Assembly (NCBI GenBank): GCA_028819545.1
Contig: JAPPLG010000008.1
Coordinates: forward strand, 1 to 43,730
Length of the DNA stretch: 43,730 nucleotides
DNA from: Bdellovibrionales bacterium
GTDB lineage: Bacteria; Bdellovibrionota; Bdellovibrionia; Bdellovibrionales; UBA1609
Direction: 5' to 3'
Positions 15,412-25,079 of this stretch are shown here, one piece after another (the stretch's first letter is position 1; every line of letters begins with the position of its first letter). A program made the position numbers and the translations under genes. The notes beneath the pieces were generated by a model, which worked only from the letters and a program-made list of their open reading frames with translations, ran no database searches and was not told where the DNA came from.

Positions 15412-16809
15412 TTATTCTTTTGCTGAAGGGCAAATCATATCTTCGACTTTTACAAGCTTGTCAAACTCATTTGCTTTAACAAAGCCCAATCGAACAGCTT
15501 CTTCTTTTAAAGTCGTGCCATTGTTGTAAGCCGCATACACAATTTTTGAAGCTTTGTCATAACCAATATGAGGGTTTAAAGCTGTGGCAAGCATCAAACA
15601 ATCCTGAACGTATTTTTCAACCTGCTTATCATTCACTTTCAATCCTTCAATACACCTTTTGGAAAAACTTAAAATTGCAGAACCCAGCAGATCAATGGAA
15701 TGCAAAACATTTCGAATAATTAAAGGCTTAAAAGTATTTAATTCAAAATGACCATTCATACCCCCCACAGCCACAGCTGTGTCGTTGCCTATGACTTGAG
15801 CACAGACCTGAGTTAAAGCTTCACACTGAGTGGGATTGACTTTTCCCGGCATAATGGAGCTTCCAGGTTCGTTAGTCGGTAAAATTAACTCCCCAAGTCC
15901 ACAGCGAGGCCCGCTTCCCATCCAGCGGATATCATTAGCCATCTTCATTAAACTGATCGACAAAGTTTTTAAAACACTGCTTAGATGCACTAAAGCATCG
16001 TGATTTGCAATTTCTGAAAATTTATTTTTTGCAGACACAAAATCACGTCCTGTTTCTTTGGAAATAACTTGAGCTACCTGCTCACTAAAACCCTCCACTG
16101 TATTTAAGCCTGTGCCGACAGCCGTCCCCCCCAAGGCCAACTCAGACAAATCCGGAAGACTTTGCTCAATACGTTTTTCATTTTTTTCAAGTTGCGCAAG
16201 ATAGCCGGAAAACTCCTGAGCAAAACTCAAAGGAGCCGCATCCATCAAGTGAGTTCTCCCAATTTTAATAATTTTTTCAAAAGATTTTTCTTTAAGCTTC
16301 AGTTGTTTTTTTAACTCCTTGATTGCCGGAAGTAAATGCGCATACAAACGTTCAACTGTAGCAATATGCATAGCTGAGGGGAAAACATCATTAGAGGACT
16401 GACTTTTATTGACGTCATCATTGGGGTGAATCTTATTTTTATCCCCTGGCTGTTCTCCTAAAATTTGAAGAGCCCTATTGGCCAGAACTTCGTTCATATT
16501 CATATTGGTTTGAGTGCCGCTTCCTGTCTGCCACACCACCAGTGGAAAATGGTCATCCCAACGGCCTTCCATAACTTCCACAGCAGCCTGCCCGATAGCT
16601 TCAGATTTTTCCCATTCTATCAATCCTAGTTTATAATTGACATGAGCCGCACATTTTTTAATCACAGCCAAAGCCCAAATTATTTCTCTTGGAAATGTTT
16701 CTTTTCCGATAGGAAAATTCTCTATAGATCTTTGACTGCCAGCCCCCCATAAACGATCTTGAGGAATCTTAACTGTACCTAAAGGGTCTTTTTCTTCTCT
16801 GAATTTCAT
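15412..16809 (-). CDS. fumC: fumarate hydratase class II
   Basis: The enzyme interconverts fumarate and malate in the TCA cycle, as a cytoplasmic homotetramer. The superfamily signature GSSIMPGKVNPTQCEA is present, as are the GRTHLMDA segment with the catalytic His and the NMNMNEVLANRA and HPNDDVNKSQSSND regions. The length of about 465 residues equals that of known FumC. Alignment by eye with E. coli FumC favours the start at MKFREEKDPLG (16809). Two ATG codons just upstream (16818, 16821) are closer to a GGGGG site, so the start is uncertain by four codons. The distance to menD is 68 bases. Confidence 0.96.
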   Translation of the reverse strand: MKFREEKDPLGTVKIPQDRLWGAGSQRSIENFPIGKETFPREIIWALAVIKKCAAHVNYKLGLIEWEKSEAIGQAAVEVMEGRWDDHFPLVVWQTGSGTQTNMNMNEVLANRALQILGEQPGDKNKIHPNDDVNKSQSSNDVFPSAMHIATVERLYAHLLPAIKELKKQLKLKEKSFEKIIKIGRTHLMDAAPLSFAQEFSGYLAQLEKNEKRIEQSLPDLSELALGGTAVGTGLNTVEGFSEQVAQVISKETGRDFVSAKNKFSEIANHDALVHLSSVLKTLSISLMKMANDIRWMGSGPRCGLGELILPTNEPGSSIMPGKVNPTQCEALTQVCAQVIGNDTAVAVGGMNGHFELNTFKPLIIRNVLHSIDLLGSAILSFSKRCIEGLKVNDKQVEKYVQDCLMLATALNPHIGYDKASKIVYAAYNNGTTLKEEAVRLGFVKANEFDKLVKVEDMICPSAKE

Positions 16810-16877
16810 ACAAATCATCATCCCCCAGGTTCAATTAAAACTCAAGGATCAACCAGACCTGTCATAATAAAAAAACT

Positions 16878-18404
16878 TTATGATTTTTGTGGAATTTGGA
16901 TTTCAATCAAAGCAGGAGACGGGACAGATAAGAAACTGTCAGTAAACCTTTTTAAACATTTATAGTTTAAAGACCACATTTTTGCAAAGTGGGAAAAGTT
17001 AAGATGATGATGATTTAAAAAATGAGGGTTTTGAAATTTGTTTCTAAAAATATTTCCTCCAAAATTATTAATCACAATAATATAAACAGAATATTGCTTC
17101 AGCTGATCCAATACCCAGGGAGAAGATAAATCATACAAAGCACTCAAGTCCCCTAAAATAAGATAATTAGGTTGATCTGGAAGACAGCTCCCTAAAAAAG
17201 AGGAAATCAGCCCATCAATCCCATTGGCACCGCGATTGGCTGAATAAATAAATTTTTTATCTTCTCTTACAGCCCATGCAGACCACTCGCGAATAGGCAG
17301 GCTGTTTCCTAAAAAAATATGACTTTTTTTTGGAATCTTTTCAGAAAGCCAGCGAATCCAGGCAGACTCACCTTTTGGTTTTTTCTCTAAAGCTTTTATT
17401 TTCAAATTTTCTTTTGCCGGCTTAAAAAACTCCGGATGACTAAAAAGCAACTCCAATGGGAAAGCTGACCTTCTTTTTTTCAAACCTGAGAAAGAAGACA
17501 AGCTAAAAGACAAAACAGGATAACGTAAATTGTTCAAATCTCTCCAAAAACGAAAAACAGGTATAGCCCCTATTCGAATCACCCCGTCTATAAGGTTATT
17601 CTCCAAAGCCGTATGAAACATACCTTCTGTGAGCATTAACTTTTTTAGTTTTGAACTCTCCCTTAATTGAGAAAGAGGTTCTGCATAAACAGGTCGATTC
17701 AAATTTAATAAAAAAGACTCTACAGAGTTTTTAAGTGATAAGGGAAGCTCAGATAAAACAATAACCGGGTGAGTGGACGTATTAAAAAAATCTCTAATAA
17801 ACCGAGTGCTTTGAGGAAAAATGTTTTTATCTACAAACTGAATTTTTCTATCTGTATCCAGCTCGGCTTTGTATTGATTTTTCTGAAAAGATTTTAAAAA
17901 CTGGTAATACACAGCTGTTTCATCTATAAGGGGTTCATCAAAACGGGCATTAATATGAATCGAAGAGGAGGTATCCCAATAGGATAAATTTAACTCTTCT
18001 TTGTATCCAGCCTCCAAATCCCATTCTTTGGAGATATATTTTGAAAACATTCCTGTTTGTTCAATACACTGTGGAGCGGCTGTTCCTTCATAGTCCGATG
18101 GACGATCTGCTGTAATCAATACTAAAGAGGAAGAGGAGTAATAGGACTCAACGACAGCCGGTAAAAGCTCACAAACAGCTGTTCCTGAAGTTGTAATCAC
18201 AGCAACGGGCAAGCCGTCTCTTTTGGAGCGTCCATGAGCAAAGAAAGCCATTGCTCTTTCATCAAAAAAATAAAAAACCTCCATATCAGAATGAGACAAC
18301 ACTTCAACAAACGGAGCATTTCTTCCTGAGGGAGCTATACAAAAAGTTTTAACACCCTTTGAAACCAAACGATTTAAAATTTGAAATGCAAATTGCAGAT
18401 TCAT
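16878..18404 (-). CDS. menD: 2-succinyl-5-enolpyruvyl-6-hydroxy-3-cyclohexene-1-carboxylate synthase
   Basis: MenD is the thiamine-diphosphate enzyme that joins 2-oxoglutarate to isochorismate, the first committed step toward menaquinone. The N-terminal segment FDERAMAFFAHG has the cofactor-activating Glu (E49). The isochorismate-binding segment reads APSGRNAP where E. coli has CPGSRS, with the Arg kept. TTSGTAVCELLPAVVE and LITADRP follow as expected. The C-terminal cofactor domain includes NRGANGIDG and LGDLSALYD with the NNFGGNIF end. The 508 residues are slightly short (E. coli 556). It starts three bases after the menF stop, so the two are an operon. menH, menC, menB, menE and menA are not in the window. 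Confidence 0.93.
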   Translation of the reverse strand: MNLQFAFQILNRLVSKGVKTFCIAPSGRNAPFVEVLSHSDMEVFYFFDERAMAFFAHGRSKRDGLPVAVITTSGTAVCELLPAVVESYYSSSSLVLITADRPSDYEGTAAPQCIEQTGMFSKYISKEWDLEAGYKEELNLSYWDTSSSIHINARFDEPLIDETAVYYQFLKSFQKNQYKAELDTDRKIQFVDKNIFPQSTRFIRDFFNTSTHPVIVLSELPLSLKNSVESFLLNLNRPVYAEPLSQLRESSKLKKLMLTEGMFHTALENNLIDGVIRIGAIPVFRFWRDLNNLRYPVLSFSLSSFSGLKKRRSAFPLELLFSHPEFFKPAKENLKIKALEKKPKGESAWIRWLSEKIPKKSHIFLGNSLPIREWSAWAVREDKKFIYSANRGANGIDGLISSFLGSCLPDQPNYLILGDLSALYDLSSPWVLDQLKQYSVYIIVINNFGGNIFRNKFQNPHFLNHHHLNFSHFAKMWSLNYKCLKRFTDSFLSVPSPALIEIQIPQKS

Positions 18405-18407
18405 AAA

Positions 18408-19418
18408 TTATGTCCATAATTGACGGATGACCCATTCTCTTTTTAAGAGTAATTCCCGCCATTCCTTTTCTAACTTAGATTTTGCAGTTAGTCCACATCC
18501 TGAACCTAAAATCATAGAAGTCCGACCCCATTGGATATTTCTGATTGCCGTGAGTGCAAAACCATCTCCATTCGGAAAATGAATGGCAAAAGGAGCACCA
18601 AAACGTTTTCGATCCATAATGTGGTTGTACCTCAACAACCACTTCATAGCTTGCTCCTTTGGAGAACCTCCCAAAGCCGAAGTGGGGTGCAGTTTTTGAA
18701 CCAGAGATAAAAATTTCACATCACTTTGAAACTGAAGATCTGTTTGCAAATGCTTTAATTCCCCAAAAGTTTTTTCATATACAGCAGATTTCTCAAAACG
18801 AAAATCATGTAATTGATCAGACAAATCATCCACAACAATTTGATGCTCTTTCATTTCCTTCTCATCTGCTATTAAAGAATCTGAAATAAGACCTGTTCCA
18901 GCCAATGCCATTGTCTTTATATGCTCTCCTTTTTTCTCAAATAAATACTCTGGAGTAACACCTAACAGCCCTTGATTGGAATTCCAGTAACCATAAGCAA
19001 AACCAATGTGTTTTTCTAAAATATTCTTTAATAAGAAAGCTCTTTGCTTAAAAGAAGGCATAAAATCACTTTGAGCAAAGACCACAGGAACCACTTTTAT
19101 AAGATGTTTAGAACTTTGAAAGTCATCAAATTGTTTTTTAAAATCATCAAACTCCGGCTCCACCCAAGAAGGAATAGAGTGCCTTTCCTGATAAAATGAC
19201 AAAAAATCCAACAATTCCGCCTGATCCAATGATTTCACATAATCACTGATTATAAATTCATCTTTTTCAGAAAAAAAATCGGGGCAATAGAAACATATCT
19301 TAGAGGGATGAGGTTTAGAACCCACCTCAAAAGGAGCCTTTGCGATAAAAACATGCTGATGATCTTGTAAAATAAGACCTTCCGCTAAAAATGATTCAAA
19401 AAAAGAACTATTCAACAT
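18408..19418 (-). CDS. menF: isochorismate synthase (MenF-type chorismate-binding enzyme)
   Basis: This enzyme isomerises chorismate to isochorismate for menaquinone. The chorismate-binding fold is shown by KTMALAGTG, LHPTSALGGSPK and the C-terminal GSGCGLTAKSKLEKEWRE segment, all typical of MenF and related isochorismate synthases. At 336 residues it is shorter than E. coli MenF (431), mainly in the N-terminal part. Salicylate synthases and anthranilate synthase component I are related, but the adjacent menD (three bases downstream) makes isochorismate synthase the best reading. No good ribosome binding site precedes the ATG. The gene diverges from aroF over an 82-base interval. Confidence 0.9.
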   Translation of the reverse strand: MLNSSFFESFLAEGLILQDHQHVFIAKAPFEVGSKPHPSKICFYCPDFFSEKDEFIISDYVKSLDQAELLDFLSFYQERHSIPSWVEPEFDDFKKQFDDFQSSKHLIKVVPVVFAQSDFMPSFKQRAFLLKNILEKHIGFAYGYWNSNQGLLGVTPEYLFEKKGEHIKTMALAGTGLISDSLIADEKEMKEHQIVVDDLSDQLHDFRFEKSAVYEKTFGELKHLQTDLQFQSDVKFLSLVQKLHPTSALGGSPKEQAMKWLLRYNHIMDRKRFGAPFAIHFPNGDGFALTAIRNIQWGRTSMILGSGCGLTAKSKLEKEWRELLLKREWVIRQLWT

Positions 19419-19500
19419 AAGGGGTTATTTAACAAAGAGAGCCTTTATTCCACAACATTTTCTTGTCGCTTTGTACTCTTTTATTATAATAAGGATCATT

Positions 19501-20274
19501 ATGAAAAGCATTTCTATAAAAAACCACAAAATAGAGGAAAGCACTTTTACCCTTATGGCCGGCCCCTGCTCTATTGAAAGCAAGGAGCAGTTTGAGTCCA
19601 TTGTAAAATTTCTAAAAACTCAAGGTGTATCTATTATTCGCGGTGGAATTTTCAAACCTAGAACCAACCCGAAAGACTTTCAAGGTTTAAGGGAAAAAGC
19701 TTTTCCTATTGTAAAAGAAATTAAAGAAAAAGAAGACTTTCTTTTTATTACTGAAATTACAGATGTCCGGCAAATTGAAAGTTTAATGGAGGTCGCAGAT
19801 ATTTTTCAAGTGGGCACCCGTAACATGTACAATTATGATTTATTAAAAGAACTGGCCCATATCAACCGCCCTGTTTTACTGAAAAGGAATTTTTCAGCAT
19901 CTATTAAAGAGTGGCTTTTTGCCGCAAAATATCTCTCTCCAAACAACCAAATCATTTTGTGTGAAAGAGGGATTCGAACTTTTGAAACGGCTTATCGAAA
20001 TACATTTGATATCAATGCAGTTTCGTACTTAAAACAAAACTCTCATCTCCCAATCTTTGTAGATCCTTCTCACGCCACAGGACATAACTCCTTGGTCTCT
20101 GATATTGCCAAATCAGCTTTGGTTGCAGGTGCTCACGGTTTGTTGATTGAAGTGCATAATGAACCTGATAAAGCACTTTCAGACGGGGCACAGGCATTGA
20201 GTTTCAATCAATTTTCTTCACTTATAAAAGATTTAAAAAATTTATCAAAATCTTTAAATAAGAAAGTTCTATAA
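19501..20274 (+). CDS. aroF: 3-deoxy-7-phosphoheptulonate synthase (DAHP synthase, type I beta)
   Basis: It condenses phosphoenolpyruvate and erythrose 4-phosphate, the first step of the shikimate pathway. The signatures are LMAGPCSIES, IIRGGIFKPRT, the Lys in LLKRNFSA, LCERGIRTFE and FVDPSHATGH, the set found in the short KDO8P-synthase-like (beta) group. The 257 residues lack a regulatory ACT or chorismate-mutase domain, so feedback control is not evident. The ATG at 19501 has AAGGA five to six bases upstream; ten extra codons upstream are unlikely to be translated. The stop overlaps the ubiE start (TAATG). Confidence 0.94.
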   Translation: MKSISIKNHKIEESTFTLMAGPCSIESKEQFESIVKFLKTQGVSIIRGGIFKPRTNPKDFQGLREKAFPIVKEIKEKEDFLFITEITDVRQIESLMEVADIFQVGTRNMYNYDLLKELAHINRPVLLKRNFSASIKEWLFAAKYLSPNNQIILCERGIRTFETAYRNTFDINAVSYLKQNSHLPIFVDPSHATGHNSLVSDIAKSALVAGAHGLLIEVHNEPDKALSDGAQALSFNQFSSLIKDLKNLSKSLNKKVL

Positions 20275-20975
20275 TGGAAATGGAAGAACAAAAACAAACT
20301 GTGAATAATATGTTCTCGTCTATTGCCAAAAAATATGATGCGGCAAACAGCTGGATTACATTTGGTTTGGACAATTTATGGAGAAATAAACTGGTCCGCC
20401 TCAGTTCTCCCAGCAAAGATGCACACATTTTGGATTGTGCTACGGGAACAGGACTGCTGGCTTATGCTTTTTTAAAAGCTATCGGAGAAAAAGGCAGGGT
20501 GGATGCTGTTGATTTTTGTGCAGATATGCTGAAACAAATTAAATATAAAGATCCTAGATTTTATGCGACACAAGCAGATGTTATGGCTCTGCCTTTTTCC
20601 AATCAAACCTTTGATATTACAGCTATTGCCTACGGACTAAGAAACCTGCCTGATATTAAAAAAGGACTGGAAGAAATGGCCCGAGTTACTAAATCCGACG
20701 GGTATTTAATGGTGCTGGAAACAGGAAAACCTTCTAACCCCATGATGCTTCCCCTGATTCAATTATATTGCAGATGGATTATGCCGCTAATGGGAGGATG
20801 GATTACAGGACAATACTCTGCCTATAAATATCTCAATCAAACATCTTCCAATTTTCCATCAGGTCAAATACTTATAGATATTTTTAACAGCACCGGCTGT
20901 TTTAAAGATGTTTCCTGTTATCCTTTAATGGGAGGAGCAAGCTTTATTTATAAAGCTCAAGTGCATCATACATGA
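20274..20975 (+). CDS. ubiE: demethylmenaquinone methyltransferase (UbiE/MenG)
   Basis: A 233-residue SAM-dependent methyltransferase that adds the ring methyl group in the last step of menaquinone (or ubiquinone) synthesis. The UbiE signature YDAANSWITFGLDNLWR is followed by motif I LDCATGTG (about 53-60), DADVMALPF-like QADVMALPF, and FDITAIAYGLRN. The conserved LETGKPSNP and YKYLNQTSSNFP segments complete the family pattern. With menF and menD nearby and no ubi genes seen, demethylmenaquinone is the likely substrate. It is translationally coupled to aroF through a one-base stop/start overlap. The 3' end overlaps the convergent aroC by ten bases. Confidence 0.94.
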   Translation: MEMEEQKQTVNNMFSSIAKKYDAANSWITFGLDNLWRNKLVRLSSPSKDAHILDCATGTGLLAYAFLKAIGEKGRVDAVDFCADMLKQIKYKDPRFYATQADVMALPFSNQTFDITAIAYGLRNLPDIKKGLEEMARVTKSDGYLMVLETGKPSNPMMLPLIQLYCRWIMPLMGGWITGQYSAYKYLNQTSSNFPSGQILIDIFNSTGCFKDVSCYPLMGGASFIYKAQVHHT

Positions 20976-21973
20976 TCGAGACGTTTAGCTAAAGCGTGAT
21001 CAGCCATCACCAGATATATCATAGCTTCTAATACCGGAAGTGCCCTGGGAATAACACAAGGGTCATGCCTTCCCTCTTTTGCGACAGCACCTAAAGAAGA
21101 AGGAGGTTTAAACGACACTTGGAGTTCAATAAGCTCACCAGTGGAAAGACCTCCTCGAATTCCTCCATAAACCGAAGATTTTTTATGAAACTCCTGACCT
21201 GTAGAGTCTTTTTCATCAGAGCCAATGGATACAGCATGAACAGAACCAATACCCATCAAAGCACCAGCAAAATCTGATTTCAATTTGTGGAAAACCGGCT
21301 GACCCAAACCCTTGGGAGCACCTTTAATTTTAATAACAGCTTTTCCCCCATAGCTTTGACCTTCTTTTTTTGCCTGAATTAGCATTTGTTTTACTTTCTC
21401 TGAATCTTTATGAGGAAAGTAAGCAGAAAATTCTTCTATTTTTCCTGGGTTCAGCCATAGTGCATCTTCATCACATTCTGCCAATGAATGGGGGCCAATT
21501 TGAGTGGAATAAGCTAAAACCTGAAAATTTTTATAAACTTCTTTCAAAAACATACAAGCAACAGCTCCTCCTATTACACGAGAAACCGTTTCCCTGCCTG
21601 AAGCTCTCCCTCCTCCACGGTAATCATAATGTTTGAATTTATCTTTCCAGAGATCATCTGCATGGCCGACTCTTGGATTGTGTTTAATAGCAGTATAATC
21701 CCGACTTCTTTGATTTTTATTTTCCACAATAACAGCAATAGGGGTTCCTAAAGTTTTTTCTTCAAAAACACCACTTAACACTTTCGGCTCATCTGTTTCT
21801 GTTCTGGAAGTCTGCCAGGGAAATTTTCCAGGCCTCCTTCGATCCAAATGTTCTCTTAAAAGAGATGTTGAAAACGGCACTCCTGCAGGACAACCGTCAA
21901 TCACCACTCCCATAGCAGGCCCATGGCTTTCCCCAAAACTGGTGATTCGAAAATATCTGCCAAATGTATTCAT
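20966..21973 (-). CDS. aroC: chorismate synthase
   Basis: AroC makes chorismate from 5-enolpyruvylshikimate 3-phosphate with reduced FMN. The family signatures are SFGESHGPAMG, DRRRPGKFPWQTSR, the FMN-site DYRGGGRASGRET, GIRGGLSTGE and RHDPCVIPRALPVLEA. The start at MNTFGRYFRI (21973) matches other AroC proteins; a 27-codon upstream extension in the same frame is hydrophobic and probably not translated. Length 335 residues. The gene stands alone on the minus strand, separated from the other aro genes by the second protease gene and the toxin-antitoxin pair. Confidence 0.97.
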   Translation of the reverse strand: MNTFGRYFRITSFGESHGPAMGVVIDGCPAGVPFSTSLLREHLDRRRPGKFPWQTSRTETDEPKVLSGVFEEKTLGTPIAVIVENKNQRSRDYTAIKHNPRVGHADDLWKDKFKHYDYRGGGRASGRETVSRVIGGAVACMFLKEVYKNFQVLAYSTQIGPHSLAECDEDALWLNPGKIEEFSAYFPHKDSEKVKQMLIQAKKEGQSYGGKAVIKIKGAPKGLGQPVFHKLKSDFAGALMGIGSVHAVSIGSDEKDSTGQEFHKKSSVYGGIRGGLSTGELIELQVSFKPPSSLGAVAKEGRHDPCVIPRALPVLEAMIYLVMADHALAKRLDHV

Positions 21974-22063
21974 GGCTTTTTCATAACTGAAATAAACAAG
22001 TAAGTAAACATTATCTCTATCAAAAGAAATTAAAAAACTTGCAACAAGCAACACACAAAGATT

Positions 22064-23905
22064 TTAAATGTGCAAACTAGATAGACATTGATCCAACTGA
22101 TCTATAGCCGCTTCCATAAGTTCAGCTTTTTGTTTCTGATCAAGTATAGAGTGATAATCTTCTATCTCTTCCACACTCAGCATCATCATAACAGACGTAT
22201 GAGGTTCTAAGTCATCTTCTTCATAGTTTCCCCCATATTCATCATTTTCAAATATTTGTGAAAAATAAATCCCAATACGACCAGCAAATTTGAAAGCCTT
22301 TTCTGTAAAAGAATCTTCTGGATTTGAACGTAAAATGGTCATTAATGCCAAATCATCATTGAAAGGAGTAAATATTCCATTTTGTCTTGCTCTGAGCAGC
22401 CAATAACTTGATTTTTCCTCATTAGGTTCAATGATATTCTTATAACCATAATAATACAATTGACCAATTCTTAATTGGGCCAAGCCATGCCCCTGATCCC
22501 CCGCTCTTTCATATAAACTAACAGCAGAGTAAATATAATTATCTTTTCCAGATTGTGTGATACGATCTGCATATTTAGCTAAATCAAATTGTGCTGGAGG
22601 GTAACCACGATCTGCTAAAGTTTTAATATTTTTCAACCAAGTACACTGTACATTCATGATTTTCTGTAATGTTTCAAATTCATCAGGTGTACTGTCCAGA
22701 TTTGTATAATCATCTTCAATCTCTAAAAAAGATCGATTCTTTAACTCCTTATAAAGAGCGTATTGAGCAGGAATATAATTCTGATCAGCCGCTTGCTTTA
22801 AATACTTCATTCTTTCTTCTTCATCTTCAACAGAATAGCTTATTTCATACTGAGAGAACATTAATCCTTGATCAGCGGCCTTTTTGGTCCATTCCCAACC
22901 CTTTTGGAAACCTTCACTATCTTCCGACACAAACTCATCATTAGTAGAGTTTCGATAATATTCAATTCTTCCTAAAATATTTTGAGCCGCCGCATATCCT
23001 CTTTCAGCAAGTGCTGTAAATAAAATAATTGCCAATTCCTCCATATTCTCCATGTCTAAAATATACCCTCCCGAAGTTTGTAAACCTTCAGGTATCAGAT
23101 CCTGCCACAATAAAATTCCCATCGCATATTGAGCATTCTGATCTCCTGTTATTGCTTGATTAAGGTCATTAACAATTTCAGTTTGTATAGAATGATACAT
23201 ATCTTCATTTTTGATGGAGGGAGACTCCAGAAGTTCTTTGAGGTACTTCACTTTAGTTGCACAGGAATGACCACCTGGTCCATATATATGCAAAATACCA
23301 ATCACTTTCCCCTTATTATTAAGTACGGGACTCCCACTAGCACCTCTAAAATTACCAAAAAAATCAATCATTAAAGGAATATCATCAACACTACAAAAAA
23401 AAGGATTATTTTGAGAAAAAACTTCGCCTGTAGTTTCCCTCAAATGAACACTGACCCCATGTTCCAGTGTCCTATCCACAGAAGGAAATCCTAATATTTT
23501 TATAGAATTTTCTGGCTCTTCTTCAGCTAACCTTAAAACAGGCCCTTCATATCCCTCCACCTGTAGAACAGCTAGATCATCTTTCGCAGAAATATGTCTA
23601 ATTCCCTTAATAGAATACCTCTGCCCTTCCTTTTCAATATAGGATGAATCTAATAAATCTTTGAAACTGGAAGAATCAGATGCAATGGACAATAAAGAAA
23701 AGAGTACATGATAACTGGTGACCAGTGTTTGTTGATCAATAAAAAATCCAGTACCGAAAGAAATTCTAGAATCTGTAAAGGAGTACCATACAGAATCACT
23801 AAGCACCACTTGAGCTACAGCCTTGTGTACATCTTTTGTTAACTCCTGAGCGGATGTAAAGCTTGTAATGATATAAAATCCTGTTAAGAAAAAAAATTTC
23901 TTCAT
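22064..23905 (-). CDS. secreted trypsin-like serine protease with Sel1-like repeats (second copy)
   Basis: A precursor of about 613 residues with a signal peptide (MKKFFFLTGF..., cleavage near TSA-Q). The protease domain (25-215) has a candidate triad H66 (TSYHVL), D110 (AKDDLAVLQ) and S190 (RGASGSP). Residues 235-560 hold diverged Sel1-type units, such as AERGYAAAQNILGRIEYY and GQGHGLAQLRIGQLYYYG style segments. Same architecture as the protein at 8469-10256, but the repeats are more eroded and a Glu/Asp-rich C-terminal tail is added. The start at 23905 is chosen because it begins the signal peptide; the frame extends 15 codons further. It is monocistronic and divergent from the secreted protein at 24109. 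Confidence 0.82.
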   Translation of the reverse strand: MKKFFFLTGFYIITSFTSAQELTKDVHKAVAQVVLSDSVWYSFTDSRISFGTGFFIDQQTLVTSYHVLFSLLSIASDSSSFKDLLDSSYIEKEGQRYSIKGIRHISAKDDLAVLQVEGYEGPVLRLAEEEPENSIKILGFPSVDRTLEHGVSVHLRETTGEVFSQNNPFFCSVDDIPLMIDFFGNFRGASGSPVLNNKGKVIGILHIYGPGGHSCATKVKYLKELLESPSIKNEDMYHSIQTEIVNDLNQAITGDQNAQYAMGILLWQDLIPEGLQTSGGYILDMENMEELAIILFTALAERGYAAAQNILGRIEYYRNSTNDEFVSEDSEGFQKGWEWTKKAADQGLMFSQYEISYSVEDEEERMKYLKQAADQNYIPAQYALYKELKNRSFLEIEDDYTNLDSTPDEFETLQKIMNVQCTWLKNIKTLADRGYPPAQFDLAKYADRITQSGKDNYIYSAVSLYERAGDQGHGLAQLRIGQLYYYGYKNIIEPNEEKSSYWLLRARQNGIFTPFNDDLALMTILRSNPEDSFTEKAFKFAGRIGIYFSQIFENDEYGGNYEEDDLEPHTSVMMMLSVEEIEDYHSILDQKQKAELMEAAIDQLDQCLSSLHI

Positions 23906-24108
23906 TTGATATAATTCCCAATTAAAAAACTGATCTGGTAGATATTTCAAGCACTGTATATTATTACTATTTAAAAATAAAGAATATTCTTTTTAGTGTG
24001 TAATTCTTTCACTCTGCTCACATATATTTCAACTATTAATAATATAAAATTTTTAAAATTCTTCTTAATAATATTGAAATATTTAAAATACTTTTTTATG
24101 TTCCAGTT

Positions 24109-24810
24109 ATGTACAAATTCATCATCAGCATCATAGCTTTTGTAATCTGTTCACAAAGCTTTTCTGCAGAAGAAGAGTGCTATCTCAGTCTTGTTTCCTC
24201 ATCAGGTCATGTAGTTTTGGACCGAAATGAAAGAAAAAGAAGAGAGGCTCTTTACACAGCCGAAATTCAAAAGAAAGCCGCTCAATTTTTACAGACCATT
24301 GAAAGCTTAAATTTAGATGCAGAAGTCTCATCTATTTTATGGAGAGAGCATATTTATTATGTTCTGGATTTAGTTCACTACACTTCCGAACAACTACAAG
24401 AACTGGGAATAAATAAAGCACTTATTCCTCACATAAGAGAAGCTCTTTTACAAAGAACATTGCGTTTAGGAATGTTGTTTGATCACCGCTTGATCCAAGG
24501 CAGTATTAATCAATTTAATAAGAAGCAAAAATTCCTATACGACATTTTCGTACATAATGTAGAGCGTATGTCTTCAAACCTCAATAGAAGTGAGTTTAAA
24601 GAAAAACTGCAAGCAGAGTTAGAAACACTTAAAAGACAATATTTATATCATCCAATTGAATACCATGAAGGTGGAGTGTTTGGAAAAATAGAACACGCTT
24701 TACAAAACGACCGCACATCATACCATAACGAGGGGGTACGAAAGTGGATACTCAATGAAGTGGCTGTAATTATGGGATTCCAAGGAATTAAAAATCAATA
24801 TGAAATTTAA
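24109..24810 (+). CDS. exported helical protein of unknown function
   Basis: A 233-residue precursor with a clear signal peptide (MYKFIISIIAFVICSQSFSA, cleavage before EEECYL). The mature part is mostly helical, rich in Glu, Arg, Leu and Gln, with no motif I recognise and a single early Cys. It would reside in the periplasm or be secreted. No ribosome binding site is visible before the ATG, and the upstream 150 bases are extremely A/T-rich. Its stop overlaps the stop of the convergent RelE-type toxin by four bases. Function unknown. Confidence 0.65.
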   Translation: MYKFIISIIAFVICSQSFSAEEECYLSLVSSSGHVVLDRNERKRREALYTAEIQKKAAQFLQTIESLNLDAEVSSILWREHIYYVLDLVHYTSEQLQELGINKALIPHIREALLQRTLRLGMLFDHRLIQGSINQFNKKQKFLYDIFVHNVERMSSNLNRSEFKEKLQAELETLKRQYLYHPIEYHEGGVFGKIEHALQNDRTSYHNEGVRKWILNEVAVIMGFQGIKNQYEI

Positions 24811-25073
24811 TTGATATTCTTATAGACTTCTTTTCTATGTCCAATTTTTATCACATAAACAGTAATCACCTGCCTATCAATAGAATAAATAATTCGATAA
24901 TCCCGTACTCTCAGCTTCATCAAACCATTTAAGTTTTTCCTAAGAGGTTTTCCAAAATGCAAAGGATCTATCATTAACTTATTTTCAATAGACTTTTTTA
25001 TAACTTTTTGTACATCTTGAGAAATATGTTTTAAATCTTTTTTGACAGACTTTTTATAAACGACCTTCCACAT
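24807..25073 (-). CDS. relE: RelE/ParE-family toxin
   Basis: An 88-residue basic protein with the RelE fold pattern: strand VVYKKSVKKDLK, two helices with VQKVIKKSIENKL, then GLMKLRVRDYRIIYSID and VYVIKIGHRKEVY. Members of this group are mRNA interferases on the ribosome. The KLRVRDYR and IGHRKEVY segments carry the residues usual for the active surface. The antitoxin gene ends six bases upstream, the normal antitoxin-first order. It is the last gene of the long minus-strand series, after aroKDE. Whether it cuts mRNA or is a ParE-type gyrase poison is not decided, but RelE is more likely from the C-terminal motif. Confidence 0.88.
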   Translation of the reverse strand: MWKVVYKKSVKKDLKHISQDVQKVIKKSIENKLMIDPLHFGKPLRKNLNGLMKLRVRDYRIIYSIDRQVITVYVIKIGHRKEVYKNIN

Positions 25074-25079
25074 GAGTTC

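Noticed and set aside
19463-19490. TTGTCG / TATAAT promoter before aroF
   Set aside because: The predicted start of transcription falls about four bases before the ATG, which would exclude the good AAGGA ribosome binding site. The real promoter is probably further upstream.
22669-22944. Plus-strand frame opposite the second protease gene
   Set aside because: Shadow frame; the minus strand carries recognisable domains throughout.
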